From Streptomyces erythrochromogenes (GTDB taxonomy: Bacteria > Actinomycetota > Actinomycetes > Streptomycetales > Streptomycetaceae), in NCBI RefSeq assembly GCF_036170895.1, contig NZ_CP108036.1, forward strand, positions 620,001-684,000: a stretch of 64,000 nucleotides of DNA. Direction: 5' to 3'. The notes under the pieces were generated by a model that was not told the DNA's origin, searched no databases, and saw nothing but the letters and a program-made list of their open reading frames with translations. Within the stretch, counting starts at the first letter, position 1; every line of letters starts with the position of its first letter. Shown here piece after piece: positions 34,370-45,207 of this stretch. The translations under genes were made by a program, and so were the position numbers.

Positions 34370-34389
34370 CTTCAACGATAGCGTTGAAG
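34370..34389. promoter_or_regulatory. MerR operator candidate
   Basis: CTTCAAC-GATAGC-GTTGAAG is a perfect 7-bp inverted repeat with 6-bp spacing that ends 2 bp before the esterase ATG. A further half-site, TTTCAACC, lies at about 34358. A site this close to the start implies either a leaderless transcript or a block to translation initiation. Confidence 0.7.
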
Positions 34390-34391
34390 GC

Positions 34392-35609
34392 ATGGCTACA
34401 GACATCAAGGACACCGTCCACGCCGTCGAGGCCGCCGCCGTCATGGGGCTGCTCGCGACCCGGCCGCGGGTGCTCGCGCTGGGCGAGCCCACCCACGGCG
34501 AGGACGCGCTGCTCGACGTGCGCAACGAACTCTTCCGGCAGCTCGTCGAGGAGGAGGGCTACCGGACGATCGCGATCGAGAGCGACTGCCTGGCGGGGCT
34601 GCGCGTCGACGCGTACGTCACCTCCGCCGCCGACAGCCTCGACGAGGTCATGGAGCGCGGGTTCAGCCACGGTTTCGGTGATTCAGCGGCCAACCGCGAA
34701 CTCGTGCGCTGGATGCGGGCGTACAACGAGGGCCGGCCCGCGCCCGAGCAGCTCCGCTTTGCGGGCATCGACGGCCCGCTGGAGATGACCGGGGCCGAGA
34801 GCCCCCGCGAGGCCCTCACCTCCCTCCACGCCCATCTCGCCCGCCACGTCGACACCGACCTGCTCCCCTGTACGGCGCGGACGCTCGACCGCCTGCTCGG
34901 AGCCGACGACCGGTGGACCGAGCCGGCCGCGATGACCGACCCGGCCCGGTCGACGGGCCGGTCCGCGGAGGCGGGGGAACTGCGGCTGCTCGCCGACGAT
35001 CTCGCGGCACTGCTCGACGCGCAGACGCCGCACCTGATCACGGCGACCTCCCGGGAGGAGTGGGAGCGGGCCCGCCTGTACGCGCGCACCGCCACCGGCC
35101 TGCTGCGCTACCACCACTGGATGGCGGACACCTCTCCCGGCCGCATGGCGCGGCTGGTCGGCCTGCGGGACCTGATGATGGCCGACAACCTCCTCGCCCT
35201 CGCCGAGCGCGGCCCCACCCTGGTCCACGCCCACAACAGCCACCTCCAGCGGGACAGGAGCTCGATGCGGATGGGCGGCCTGCCCCTGGAGTGGTGGAGC
35301 GCGGGCTCGATCGCGAGCGCACGCCTGGGCGAGGGCTACGCCTTCTTCGCGACGGCCCTCGGCACGATCCGGCACCGGGGAGTGGACGCCCCGCAGCCGG
35401 GCACCCTGGAGGGACTGCTGTACGCGCTCCCGGACGACCTGTGCGTGGTCGACTCCCCCCGCCTCGGCGCCGCCCTCGGCGACACTCTCGCCGCGCCCCG
35501 CGCGTCCGCCTGGTTCGGCTACTTCCCGTTCGAGCCGGCCCACTTGACGGCGACCGACGGGCTCGTGTTCATCAAAGACATCCCGCAGGGCCGGGCCGCG
35601 TCCACCTGA
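34392..35609 (+). CDS. Erythromycin esterase family protein
   Basis: A 405-residue protein of the EreA/EreB/succinoglycan-biosynthesis-like hydrolase family. Conserved sites are LALGEPTHGEDALLDVRNELFRQLVEEEGYRTIAIESD (the His and Glu positions used by EreB for macrolactone opening), FAGIDGPLE, and LVHAHNSHLQRD with another conserved His. The length matches the family. There is no signal peptide, so it acts in the cytosol. Divergence from a TioE-type MerR regulator fits an inducible resistance or detoxification gene. Whether it opens macrolides is not known; many chromosomal homologues do not. Confidence 0.88.
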   Translation: MATDIKDTVHAVEAAAVMGLLATRPRVLALGEPTHGEDALLDVRNELFRQLVEEEGYRTIAIESDCLAGLRVDAYVTSAADSLDEVMERGFSHGFGDSAANRELVRWMRAYNEGRPAPEQLRFAGIDGPLEMTGAESPREALTSLHAHLARHVDTDLLPCTARTLDRLLGADDRWTEPAAMTDPARSTGRSAEAGELRLLADDLAALLDAQTPHLITATSREEWERARLYARTATGLLRYHHWMADTSPGRMARLVGLRDLMMADNLLALAERGPTLVHAHNSHLQRDRSSMRMGGLPLEWWSAGSIASARLGEGYAFFATALGTIRHRGVDAPQPGTLEGLLYALPDDLCVVDSPRLGAALGDTLAAPRASAWFGYFPFEPAHLTATDGLVFIKDIPQGRAAST

Positions 35610-35713
35610 CCGCAGCCCTGACGCTCCGCTTCCGGCCGACTCTGCAGTGTGACTCCGCTCATACGACCCCCGCTCTCCAGAAGAAATTACCGCCGAGTAG
35701 ACTCAATCCCGCA

Positions 35714-35758
35714 GATCTTCCCGTCCGAGCCTCAGGAGCCGGTCCGGACGGGAAGATC
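35714..35758. terminator. Long perfect hairpin between esterase and melC1
   Basis: A 14-bp perfect stem (GATCTTCCCGTCCG with its complement) around a 17-nt loop. No T-run follows. It may end the esterase transcript or act in the melC leader, whose start codon is 84 bp downstream. The rest of the 232-bp gap shows a TATCCG/CGGATA inverted pair near 35784-35803 and nothing else. Confidence 0.6.
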
Positions 35759-35841
35759 ATCCAACTTGTTCTACCGGAAACTTATCCGCTGATGTCCGGA
35801 TACCGGCCAAGCCCCTCCCGAGCGCTGATACTTCTTCGGGC

Positions 35842-36231
35842 ATGAACAAGATCACCCGCCGTCAGGCCCTGGGGACAACTGCCGGTGCACTCACCGTCCT
35901 CGGCCTGACCGCTGCAGCAACGAGCGTCGCCACGAGCGCCGCCGCGACCCCCGCCGCGCCCACACCCCCGGGCACGGTCGACGAGGTCTACCAGGGCCGC
36001 CGCATCCAGATCACCATGGGCGGCGGAGGCCACCACGGCGGCCACCACTCACCCGGCCAACCCACCGTCCGAATAGACGGCAGAGAACTCCACATCATGC
36101 GCAACGCCGACGGCAGCTGGATCAGCGTGATCAACCACTACGAGACGTTCGCCGAGCCCAAGCTCCTCGCCCGCGCCGCCGTCCGCGACCTCCAGGGCGC
36201 TCCCCTCGTCCCCTTCGGAGGTGCGGCATGA
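35842..36231 (+). CDS. melC1: Tyrosinase co-factor (caddie/copper chaperone)
   Basis: A 129-residue helper that delivers Cu(II) to apo-tyrosinase and carries it through the Tat pathway. The signal is twin-arginine ([24 protein letters not shown]). The mature part has the conserved MelC1 pattern ([37 protein letters not shown]) with the Tyr that occupies the enzyme active site. A His-rich insert, [13 protein letters not shown], could bind copper. Its stop overlaps the melC2 start (ATGA), as in known mel operons. Confidence 0.94.
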   Translation: MNKITRRQALGTTAGALTVLGLTAAATSVATSAAATPAAPTPPGTVDEVYQGRRIQITMGGGGHHGGHHSPGQPTVRIDGRELHIMRNADGSWISVINHYETFAEPKLLARAAVRDLQGAPLVPFGGAA

Positions 36232-37073
36232 CCGTCCGCAAGAACCAGGCCACGCTGACCCCCGACGAGAAGCGCGCCTTCACCTCGGCACTGCTGGAAC
36301 TCAAGCGCAACGGCAGCTACGACCGCTTCGTCACCACCCACAACGGCTTCATCATGAGCGACACCGACTCGGGCGACCGCGTCGGCCACCGCTCCCCCTC
36401 CTTCCTGCCGTGGCACCGCCGCTTCCTGCTGGAGTTCGAGGAGGCGCTGCAGAAAGTGGACGCGAGCGTCGCGATCCCCTACTGGGACTGGACCGCGGAC
36501 CGCACCACCCGCTCCTCCCTCTGGGCCCCCGACTTCCTCGGCGGCACCGGGCGGGCCCGCGACGGGCAGGTCATCGACGGGCCCTTCGCCTACTCGACGG
36601 GCCGCTGGAACGTAGACGTGCGCGTGGACGGGCGCCCGTACCTGCGACGCGCCCTCGGCGCCGGCGTCGCCCAGCTGCCGACCCGGGCCGAGGTGGACTC
36701 CGTACTCGCCATGCCGGTCTACGACATGGCCCCCTGGAACAGCTCCTCCAACGGCTTCCGCAACCACCTGGAGGGCTGGCGCGGCGCCAACCTGCACAAC
36801 CGGGTGCACGTGTGGGTCGGCGGGCAGATGTCCACCGGGGTCTCCCCCAACGACCCGGTGTTCTGGATGCACCACGCCTTCATCGACAAGCTGTGGGCGG
36901 ACTGGCAGGCCAAGCACCCGCAGTCCACGTACCTGCCGGCCGCGGGCACGACGAACGTGGTGGACCTGAACGACACCATGCGGCCGTGGAGCAACGTGAC
37001 CCCGGCGGACATGCTCGACCACCGCAAGTTCTACACCTTCGACACCGAACCGGCCGCCGCCAGCCAGCGGTAG
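36228..37073 (+). CDS. melC2: Tyrosinase
   Basis: Type-3 binuclear copper monooxygenase of 281 residues that oxidises tyrosine to DOPA-quinone, giving melanin. CuA ligands are His38, His54 and His63 ([20 protein letters not shown]). CuB ligands lie in NRVHVWVGG and [16 protein letters not shown]. The length and ligand numbering are those of characterised Streptomyces MelC2. It has no signal of its own and is exported with MelC1. The last 43 bp overlap the 3' end of the convergent response regulator gene. Confidence 0.95.
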   Translation: MTVRKNQATLTPDEKRAFTSALLELKRNGSYDRFVTTHNGFIMSDTDSGDRVGHRSPSFLPWHRRFLLEFEEALQKVDASVAIPYWDWTADRTTRSSLWAPDFLGGTGRARDGQVIDGPFAYSTGRWNVDVRVDGRPYLRRALGAGVAQLPTRAEVDSVLAMPVYDMAPWNSSSNGFRNHLEGWRGANLHNRVHVWVGGQMSTGVSPNDPVFWMHHAFIDKLWADWQAKHPQSTYLPAAGTTNVVDLNDTMRPWSNVTPADMLDHRKFYTFDTEPAAASQR

Positions 37074-37732
37074 TGCAGTTCGGGGCGGCCGACCTGGCCG
37101 TACCGGGGGGTCCGGTCCGCACGGCCGGTGTCCACCAGGTGCTCCAGGTAGCGGCGGGCGGTGATCCGGGAGATCCCGGCCGCCTCGGCCGCCCCCGCCG
37201 CGGTCAGCCCCTCGGGCGCGGCCCGCAGCAGGACGGCGACCCGGTCCAGGGTCGGCGCGCTCAGCCCCTTGGGGAGTTCGGCCGGGCGGGGCGCGCGCAG
37301 GGCCGCCATCGCCCGGTCGACATCGTCCTGGCCGGCCGCCTCCCCCGCCGTCGCGCGGAACTCGGCGTAGCGCAGAAGCCGTTCGCGCAGGGTCGGGAAG
37401 GCGAAGGGCTTCAGGACGTACTGGACCACGCCGAGCGAGACGCTCTCGCGGACCACGGCCAGGTCCCGGGCGGACGTCACCACGATCACGTCGACCGGAT
37501 GCCCGGCGGCCCGCAGTCCGCGCGCGAAGCGCAGGCCGTGCCCGTCGGGCAGGCCGAGGTCGAGCAGCAGCAGGTCGACCGGGGTGCGCTCCAGCACCCG
37601 GGTGGCCTCGGCGAGCGAGTGGACGGCGCCGACGGCCGTGAAGCCGGGCACCCGGTCGACGTAGAGCGCGTGCGCGTCGGCAGCGACCTGGTCGTCCTCG
37701 ACCACCAGCACGCGCACCTCGGTGCCGCTCAC
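37031..37732 (-). CDS. Response regulator of CitB/DcuR type
   Basis: A 233-residue regulator. Residues 5-120 are a receiver domain (VLVVEDDQVAADAHALY, phospho-Asp in LLLLDLGLPDGHG, conserved Lys in VLKPFAF). The C-terminal domain carries a helix-turn-helix (EGLTAAGAAEAAGISRITARRYLEHLVDTG) as in CitT/DcuR regulators. Its ATG overlaps the histidine kinase stop (ATGA). Paired with the kinase, it should activate the divergent dicarboxylate symporter gene. Its 3' end overlaps melC2 by 43 bp in convergent orientation. Confidence 0.92.
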   Translation of the reverse strand: MSGTEVRVLVVEDDQVAADAHALYVDRVPGFTAVGAVHSLAEATRVLERTPVDLLLLDLGLPDGHGLRFARGLRAAGHPVDVIVVTSARDLAVVRESVSLGVVQYVLKPFAFPTLRERLLRYAEFRATAGEAAGQDDVDRAMAALRAPRPAELPKGLSAPTLDRVAVLLRAAPEGLTAAGAAEAAGISRITARRYLEHLVDTGRADRTPRYGQVGRPELHYRWLAAAGSVSKV

Positions 37733-39393
37733 CGCGGACCGCCCGCGGCCGGGGACCGGTCCGCGGCCGGGGACCGGTCCGCGGCCGGGGACCGGTCCGC
37801 GGCCCGCTCGGGCGCCGTGGGCAGCCGTACGGTGAACTCCGCGCCGCCGCCCGGTCCCTGCGCGGCGACCACCGCGCCGCCGTAGCGCTGCGCGACCTGG
37901 GCGACGAGTGCGAGGCCGAGTCCGCGGCCCTCCCCCTTGCCCGACCAGCCCCGGCGGAACACGTCCACCCCCTCGGGCAGCCCGGGCCCGTTGTCGGCGA
38001 CCCGCAGCAGCAGCTCGTCGCGCTCGGGCCGCAGCGTGACCGCGATCCGCGCACCGGGTACGGCCGTCACCGCATCGACGGCGTTGTCTATGAGGTTGCC
38101 CAGCACGGTGACGAGGTCGCGGGCCGGCGGCAGTCCGCCCAGGTCGGCGAGGCTGCGGCTGTCGGCGGTGACGACGAGCTCGACGCCCCGTTCGTGCGCC
38201 TGGGCGGCCTTGCCCAGCAGCAGCGCGACCAGTACCGGCTCCCCCACCGCGGAGACCACCTCGTCGGTGAGGGCCTGGGCCAGTTCCAGTTCGGCGGTGG
38301 CGAAGTCCACCGCCTCCTGCGCCCGGCCGAGCTCGATGAGGGACACCACGGTGTGCAGCCGGTTGGCCGCCTCATGGGCCTGGGAGCGCAGCGCCTGGGT
38401 GAAGCCCCGCTCGTGGTCCAGCTCGCCGGTCAGCGCCTGCAGCTCCGTGTGGTCGCGCAGGGTGACCACGGTGCCGCGGCGGCCGCCGCCTGCGACCGGC
38501 GAGCTGTTGACCACCAGCACCCGGTCCGCCGTCAGGTGCACCTCGTCCACCCGGGGCCGGTCGGCGAGCAGCACACCGGTGAGCGGAGCCGGCAGCCCGA
38601 GGTCGGCGGCCCCGGTTCCGGTGACGTCCCCCGGCAGGCCCAGCAGCTCGCGGCCGGCGTCGTTGATCAGCGTGATCCTGCGCTGCCCGTCGAGCATGAG
38701 CAGTCCCTCGCGCACCCCGTGCAGGGCCGCCTGGTGGTAGTCGTACATCCGGCTGAGCTCGGCCGCGTTCATGCCATGAGTGTGGCGGCGCAGCCTCGCG
38801 TTGACGACGTACGTGCCCGCACCGCCCAGGGCGAGCGCGCCTCCCGCGACCCAGACGAGCGCGGCGAGCTGCGCACCGAGCCGGTCGCTGATGGCGCGGA
38901 CGGTGATCCCCGCGCTGACCAGGCCGACGATCCGGCCGCCGTCCTCCAGCGGGGTGACCACGCGGATGGAGGGGCCGAGGGTGCCGGTGTAGGTCTCGCT
39001 GAAGGTCTCGCCGCGCAGGGCCGGGGCGGTGTTGCCCATGAAGGGCTCGCCGATCCGGCGCGGGTCGGGGTGGGTCCAGCGCCTGCCGTCCGGGGCCATG
39101 ATCGTCACGAAGTCGACCCCGGAGTCCACGCGGACCTTCTGCGCATAGGGCTGGAGCTCGACCGACGGGTCGTTCCCGCGCGCCGCTCCCCGCACGGCCT
39201 CGCGTACGGAGGGCGAGTCCGCGACCGCGCGGGCCACGGCCCCGGCCTGGCGCCGGGCGGCCTCCTCGGCCTGGCCCCGGGCGGTGGCGTAGGCGAAGAC
39301 GGCGCAGCCCGCGACGACCACGGCGACGAGCAGTACCTGCATGGCGAAGAGCTGGCCGGCGAGGCTGCGCGGCGGACGAGGGAAGCGGAACAT
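37729..39393 (-). CDS. Sensor histidine kinase of CitA/DcuS type
   Basis: A 554-residue membrane kinase starting at ATG 39393. TM1 is at about 13-35 (QLFAMQVLLVAVVVAGCAVFAYA). An extracellular PDC/Cache-like domain follows to about 175, containing the CitA-family patterns VDFVTIMAPDGRRWTHPDPRRIGEPFMG and GPSIRVVTPLEDGGRIVGLVSAG. TM2 is near 185, then a cytoplasmic PAS (LLMLDGQRRITLINDAG) and the phospho-acceptor box RSQAHEAANRLHTVV. The HATPase follows with GNLIDNAVDAV, DNGPGLP and GEGRGLGLALV. The C-terminus is a short ADRSPA repeat. A C4-dicarboxylate or citrate ligand is inferred from the neighbouring symporter. Confidence 0.92.
   Translation of the reverse strand: MFRFPRPPRSLAGQLFAMQVLLVAVVVAGCAVFAYATARGQAEEAARRQAGAVARAVADSPSVREAVRGAARGNDPSVELQPYAQKVRVDSGVDFVTIMAPDGRRWTHPDPRRIGEPFMGNTAPALRGETFSETYTGTLGPSIRVVTPLEDGGRIVGLVSAGITVRAISDRLGAQLAALVWVAGGALALGGAGTYVVNARLRRHTHGMNAAELSRMYDYHQAALHGVREGLLMLDGQRRITLINDAGRELLGLPGDVTGTGAADLGLPAPLTGVLLADRPRVDEVHLTADRVLVVNSSPVAGGGRRGTVVTLRDHTELQALTGELDHERGFTQALRSQAHEAANRLHTVVSLIELGRAQEAVDFATAELELAQALTDEVVSAVGEPVLVALLLGKAAQAHERGVELVVTADSRSLADLGGLPPARDLVTVLGNLIDNAVDAVTAVPGARIAVTLRPERDELLLRVADNGPGLPEGVDVFRRGWSGKGEGRGLGLALVAQVAQRYGGAVVAAQGPGGGAEFTVRLPTAPERAADRSPAADRSPAADRSPAAGGPR
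37743..37796. repeat. Three perfect 18-bp tandem repeats inside kinase C-terminus
   Basis: The unit CCGCGGCCGGGGACCGGT is repeated exactly three times, with a partial fourth at 37797-37804. It encodes the hydrophilic repeat ADRSPA at the end of the sensor kinase. Because the unit is 18 bp, slippage would change length without shifting frame. Confidence 0.9.
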
Positions 39394-39436
39394 GGCGCTC
39401 AGTGTGCACCGGGTCGTGAACTCAATGAACGCAAGG

Positions 39437-39450
39437 GTGACCGGGGTCAC
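39437..39450. promoter_or_regulatory. Palindrome between kinase and dctA genes
   Basis: GTGACC-GG-GGTCAC lies in the 105-bp divergent gap, 48 bp upstream of the dctA start. It is a candidate binding site for the CitB-type response regulator. Confidence 0.55.
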
Positions 39451-39498
39451 AGCCCTGGGTGATGGTCTCCCCGGACGACTTCACCACCAGGAGGCATC

Positions 39499-40893
39499 GT
39501 GGCCGCCAAGCGCGACAGAACGCACTATCTCTACATCGCGGTGATCGCCGCGGTGCTGCTCGGCATCGCGGTCGGGTTCGCCGCACCCGGCGTGGCCGTG
39601 GAGCTCAAACCCCTCGGCACGGGCTTCGTGAACCTCATCAAGATGATGATCTCACCCGTGATCTTCTGCACGATCGTGCTGGGCATCGGTTCGGTACGCA
39701 AGGCCGCCAAGGTCGGCGCCGTGGGCGGACTGGCCCTCGGCTACTTCATGATCATGTCCACGGTGGCGCTGGCCATCGGCCTGCTGGTCGGCAACCTCCT
39801 GGAGCCGGGCAGCGGGCTGCAGCTGACCGAGGCGGCGCGCAGCGCGGGCGAGGCGCAGGCCAAGGCGGGCGGGGCCGAGAGCACCCCGGAGTTCCTGCTC
39901 GGGATCATCCCGACCACGCTGGTCTCCGCCTTCACCGGCGGCGAGGTGCTCCAGACGCTGCTGGTGGCGCTGCTGTGCGGGTTCGCGCTCCAGGCCATGG
40001 GCGCGGCGGGCGAGCCCGTGCTGCGGGGCATCGGGCACGTGCAGAAGCTGGTGTTCCGGGTGCTCGCGATGATCATGTGGGCGGCTCCCGTGGGCGCTTT
40101 CGGAGCGATCGCGGCGGTGGTCGGCGCGACCGGCATCGACGCGCTGAAGTCCCTCGCCGTCATCATGATCGGCTTCTACACGACCTGCCTGCTCTTCGTC
40201 TTCCTGGTGCTGGGCACGCTGCTGCGCGTGTGCACGGGGGTGAGCATCTTCGCCCTGCTGCGCTACCTGGGCCGGGAGTTCCTGCTGATCCTCTCGACCT
40301 CCTCGTCGGAGTCGGCGCTGCCGCGGCTGATCGCGAAGATGGAGCACCTGGGGGTCTCGCGGCCGGTGACCGGTATCACGGTGCCGACCGGGTACTCCTT
40401 CAACCTGGACGGGACCGCGATCTACCTGACGATGTCCTCGCTGTTCGTCGCCGAGGCGATGGGCACGCCGCTGGCCCTGGGCGAGCAGATCTCCCTGCTG
40501 CTGTTCATGATCATCGCGTCGAAGGGTGCGGCCGGGGTGACCGGCGCGGGTCTGGCCACCCTCGCCGGCGGCCTCCAGTCGCACCGGCCCGAACTCGTCG
40601 ACGGGGTCGGCCTGATCGTGGGCATCGACCGGTTCATGAGCGAGGCCCGAGCCCTGACGAACTTCGCGGGCAACGCGGTCGCGACGGTGCTCATCGGGAC
40701 GTGGACGAGGGAGTTCGACCGCGACCGGGCCTCCGAAGTCCTGGCGGGACGGCTGCCGTTCGACGAGAAGACGCTGGTCGACGACGGACACGGGACGCAA
40801 CCGGCCGAACCGGACACGGCTCCGGAGGCGGCCCCGGCCGCGACCGCCGCGCCGGTCCCGGCGCACAACCCCAAGGACGGCGTTCCGGTCTAG
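39499..40893 (+). CDS. dctA: Cation:dicarboxylate symporter
   Basis: A 464-residue DAACS-family transporter for succinate, fumarate or malate with Na+ or H+. The start is GTG with a strong AGGAGG. Signatures are present: FVNLIKMMISPVIFCTIVLGI, the serine-rich hairpin ILSTSSSESALPRLIAKME, PTGYSFNLDGTAIYLTMSSLFVAEA, and the final NFAGNAVATVLIG. About eight helices plus two re-entrant loops are expected. The divergent CitA/DcuS-like two-component system is the natural regulator. The C-terminal 45 residues are an Ala/Pro-rich cytoplasmic tail. Confidence 0.94.
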   Translation: MAAKRDRTHYLYIAVIAAVLLGIAVGFAAPGVAVELKPLGTGFVNLIKMMISPVIFCTIVLGIGSVRKAAKVGAVGGLALGYFMIMSTVALAIGLLVGNLLEPGSGLQLTEAARSAGEAQAKAGGAESTPEFLLGIIPTTLVSAFTGGEVLQTLLVALLCGFALQAMGAAGEPVLRGIGHVQKLVFRVLAMIMWAAPVGAFGAIAAVVGATGIDALKSLAVIMIGFYTTCLLFVFLVLGTLLRVCTGVSIFALLRYLGREFLLILSTSSSESALPRLIAKMEHLGVSRPVTGITVPTGYSFNLDGTAIYLTMSSLFVAEAMGTPLALGEQISLLLFMIIASKGAAGVTGAGLATLAGGLQSHRPELVDGVGLIVGIDRFMSEARALTNFAGNAVATVLIGTWTREFDRDRASEVLAGRLPFDEKTLVDDGHGTQPAEPDTAPEAAPAATAAPVPAHNPKDGVPV

Positions 40894-40923
40894 GACTCCT
40901 CCCCCCGGACGGTCCGCCCCCGC

Positions 40924-40972
40924 GGGCCGGCCGGGCAGGGCTCGCCCCCACGGTGCCCAGCCCGGCCGGCCC
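40924..40972 (+). terminator. Terminator of dctA
   Basis: A perfect 13-bp stem (GGGCCGGCCGGGC with its complement) around a 23-nt loop, 30 bp beyond the dctA stop. The remaining 160 bp up to the protease gene shows no other element I can name. Confidence 0.75.
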
Positions 40973-41134
40973 GCCGCATTCTCCGCACTTGCACCCATAG
41001 TCGGTATTCGGCCACCGATAAGCGAACCCCGCTGCTGTAAAAGGTACTTCCGCAACCGGCCGCGTGCATGACATCTTGCGTCCACCACTTGTTTCGTACG
41101 GCCCGGCCTGACCACCGGGTCAACGGAGGACGCA

Positions 41135-42946
<1,812 letters not shown>

Positions 42947-42977
42947 GGTCTCCTGAACCGCTGGGGCACATGAGCGA

Positions 42978-44390
42978 CTAGCGCTGGAGCACGTCGGCGA
43001 GCCAGTCGAAGACGACGTCGCAGTGCTGCTGCGGGGCCATCGGGGAGCAGTGCAACTGCGCCCCGGTGGCCTTCGTCAGTTTCACGTACTCCCGCCGCGT
43101 GCGGAGCAGTTCGTACATCTCGCGCGGCTGGCCCGGGTAGAACTGCTCGAAGTCGTAGTCCAGGACGAGCGTCGGGGCCTTGATCCGCCCGACCACCTTG
43201 GTGATGTCGAGACCGATGGCCACCTGAGCCGGTGTCCACAGGTCCGTGAGGACCTTGCCCCCGCGCGCCTGGCGCAGCGCCTGCCGGTCGAAGACCTCGA
43301 AGCGCTTCTTGACGGTGAAGGCCAGCTGGGGGGTCAGTTCCGGAACGACCTCCTCGTTCCAGATCCGGTTGGTCTCCGCCTTGTCGGGCGTGACGATGTC
43401 GCGCAGCTCCTTGTCGAAGCCGAGCCAGGGGCTGAGGCATCCGGGCTGCGCGACGACGGCGGCGAGCCGGTGCTCGAAGGCGGCGGCGCGCGGGGCGAGG
43501 TTGCCGCCCATGCTCAGTCCGGTGATGGCGATCCGGTCGCCGTCCACGTCCTCGCGCCGGAGCAGCCAGTCGACGATCGGGCTGACCACCGTCTCCCAGC
43601 GGGTGGTGAAGGGGATCTCCTCCACGAACAGCAACTGCCCCTGGCCGGGGCCGTCGTAGACGAGTGCGTTCCAGCCCCGGTCGAGGGCCGCGGACACGCC
43701 GTAGGTCCACATGTCGAGGTTCTGCCCGTCACTGCCGTTGGTCAGGATGACGGTGGGGCGCCGCTCGGCGGGACCGTCCGGGCTGAAGAACCAGAGCGGC
43801 AGCCGGGTCCTGCCCCACCGGACGCTGTCCGTGACGGCGGCCGGCGTGCAGAGCCTCGCGAAGGTGTCCCAGGCCTTGCGTCCCGCCCGGTAGACCGCCT
43901 CCTCGTCACCCGGCTCGTCGGTGCCCAGTACGTAGAACAGCGCCTGGGCGTAGTACTGGGCCGCCCGCAGCGAGCGGAAGCGACGGGTCTGCGACGGTGT
44001 CCCGCCGCCGTCCCGCCCGGCGGCCGGCGGCGCGGCGAGCTTGTCGCCCCAGGACCGGAAGGTGTCGGTGTACGTCTGCTCCGAAAGACCGGCCGCGTTG
44101 ATGGCGTTGACCGCGGTGAGCACCTCGCCGACCTCGGAGGCGCGCATGCCGGCGGCTCCGAGGGCGAGCAGCCCCGCGAAGTTGAAGCCGGGGTCGGCGA
44201 AGAGCTTCATCGCTCCAGGCGCCGGATCCGAGGCCGACGCGGAAGGCGCGGACGGCGCGGACGGCGCGGGCACGGCGGCCGCGGTGCAGGCGGTGCTCCC
44301 GACGGCGAGCGCCCCGGCTCCCGCGGCCAGCCCGGTCAGGGCGGCGCGGCGGGTGAGGGACGCGGGCTGGTGCGGTGTGCTTGCGGTCAT
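42978..44390 (-). CDS. Tat-exported lipoprotein alpha/beta hydrolase
   Basis: A 470-residue protein. The N-terminal signal is twin-arginine with a lipobox (LTRRAALTGLAAGAGALAVGSTAC), so it should be a Tat-exported lipoprotein, followed by a Pro/Ser/Ala linker. A helical N-terminal domain (residues 65-200) precedes a C-terminal alpha/beta hydrolase core: PTVILTNGSDGQNLDMW oxyanion region, nucleophile in IAITGLSMGGN, acid near APTLVLDYDFEQF, and His in LHCSPMAPQQHC. This two-domain layout is that of the FrsA/2,6-dihydropseudooxynicotine-hydrolase-like group, which splits C-C or ester bonds. Substrate unknown. Confidence 0.85.
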   Translation of the reverse strand: MTASTPHQPASLTRRAALTGLAAGAGALAVGSTACTAAAVPAPSAPSAPSASASDPAPGAMKLFADPGFNFAGLLALGAAGMRASEVGEVLTAVNAINAAGLSEQTYTDTFRSWGDKLAAPPAAGRDGGGTPSQTRRFRSLRAAQYYAQALFYVLGTDEPGDEEAVYRAGRKAWDTFARLCTPAAVTDSVRWGRTRLPLWFFSPDGPAERRPTVILTNGSDGQNLDMWTYGVSAALDRGWNALVYDGPGQGQLLFVEEIPFTTRWETVVSPIVDWLLRREDVDGDRIAITGLSMGGNLAPRAAAFEHRLAAVVAQPGCLSPWLGFDKELRDIVTPDKAETNRIWNEEVVPELTPQLAFTVKKRFEVFDRQALRQARGGKVLTDLWTPAQVAIGLDITKVVGRIKAPTLVLDYDFEQFYPGQPREMYELLRTRREYVKLTKATGAQLHCSPMAPQQHCDVVFDWLADVLQR

Positions 44391-44470
44391 GCAGGGGACG
44401 CTACGGCGCACCCCCGCGCCCGGCGGTGCGCCGCGCCCTCCCCTGCTCCGAACGGGCCCCCGCGGACGGC

Positions 44471-45151
44471 TCAGCCACTCCGCCGGGTGCGCAGGACGCA
44501 GTCGCCGCACAGGCCGCCGCCGCCCGGGACCCGGTAGTAGAGGCAGCAGCTGCGCCGTACGAAGGCCACGCCGAGCCCCTCCTCGTGGATGAACTCGCCG
44601 GTGCCGGCGAGCGCGCCGTCCTCGGCCAGCAGGTCGCGCACCAGCCCGGGGGCCGCGCCGCCCGGGACCCGGTCGATCAGCACCCGCAGCGCGCCGACCA
44701 GCCCGGACGCGGCGTTCCCCCGCAGGACCGTCGGGGAGACCCCGTAGCGCTCCCGCAGAGCCGTCTCCAGCAGGGCCAGGTTCCCCAGGACCGACTCCCC
44801 GAGGCCCTCGGCGGGCCGGCCTGCGGGCTCGGGCAGCCAGAGCCGGAGCGACCCTTCGTCCGGCTGCCGCCACCACACCCGGTCGGCGGCCAGGTCCGGC
44901 ACCCGACCGGCCAGGGCCGCGCACCCCAGGCCGATCGACCACAGCCGGGAGGCGATCCCGAACTGGGCGGTCGAGGCGGCCACCCTGCCGGGTCCGCTGC
45001 CGATGCGGCGGCCCACCTCGGCCACGTACGGCACGAGTTGCCCGCTGTACAGCGCCGTGAGCGGCCGGTAGCCGGGCCCTGGCGGCTCCTGCCCGTACGC
45101 GACGGTGAAGAAGGGCCCCACGTCGGCCAGTCGCCGCAGTACGTCGTCCAT
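44471..45151 (-). CDS. FhuF-like ferric siderophore reductase
   Basis: A 226-residue protein. The C-terminus has the CC...CxxC signature of the FhuF 2Fe-2S group (RSCCLYYRVPGGGGLCGDCVL), which reduces ferric siderophores in the cytoplasm. The preceding helical region (SGLVGALRVLIDRVPGGAAPGLVRDLLAE) is typical. No siderophore uptake genes are adjacent. It is a lone gene between a hydrolase and a VOC protein. Confidence 0.86.
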   Translation of the reverse strand: MDDVLRRLADVGPFFTVAYGQEPPGPGYRPLTALYSGQLVPYVAEVGRRIGSGPGRVAASTAQFGIASRLWSIGLGCAALAGRVPDLAADRVWWRQPDEGSLRLWLPEPAGRPAEGLGESVLGNLALLETALRERYGVSPTVLRGNAASGLVGALRVLIDRVPGGAAPGLVRDLLAEDGALAGTGEFIHEEGLGVAFVRRSCCLYYRVPGGGGLCGDCVLRTRRSG

Positions 45152-45207
45152 ACCGGGAATGATCTCAGGCTCCGTGCATGGACGTGCTCACGTCACCGCC
45201 AGGACGG

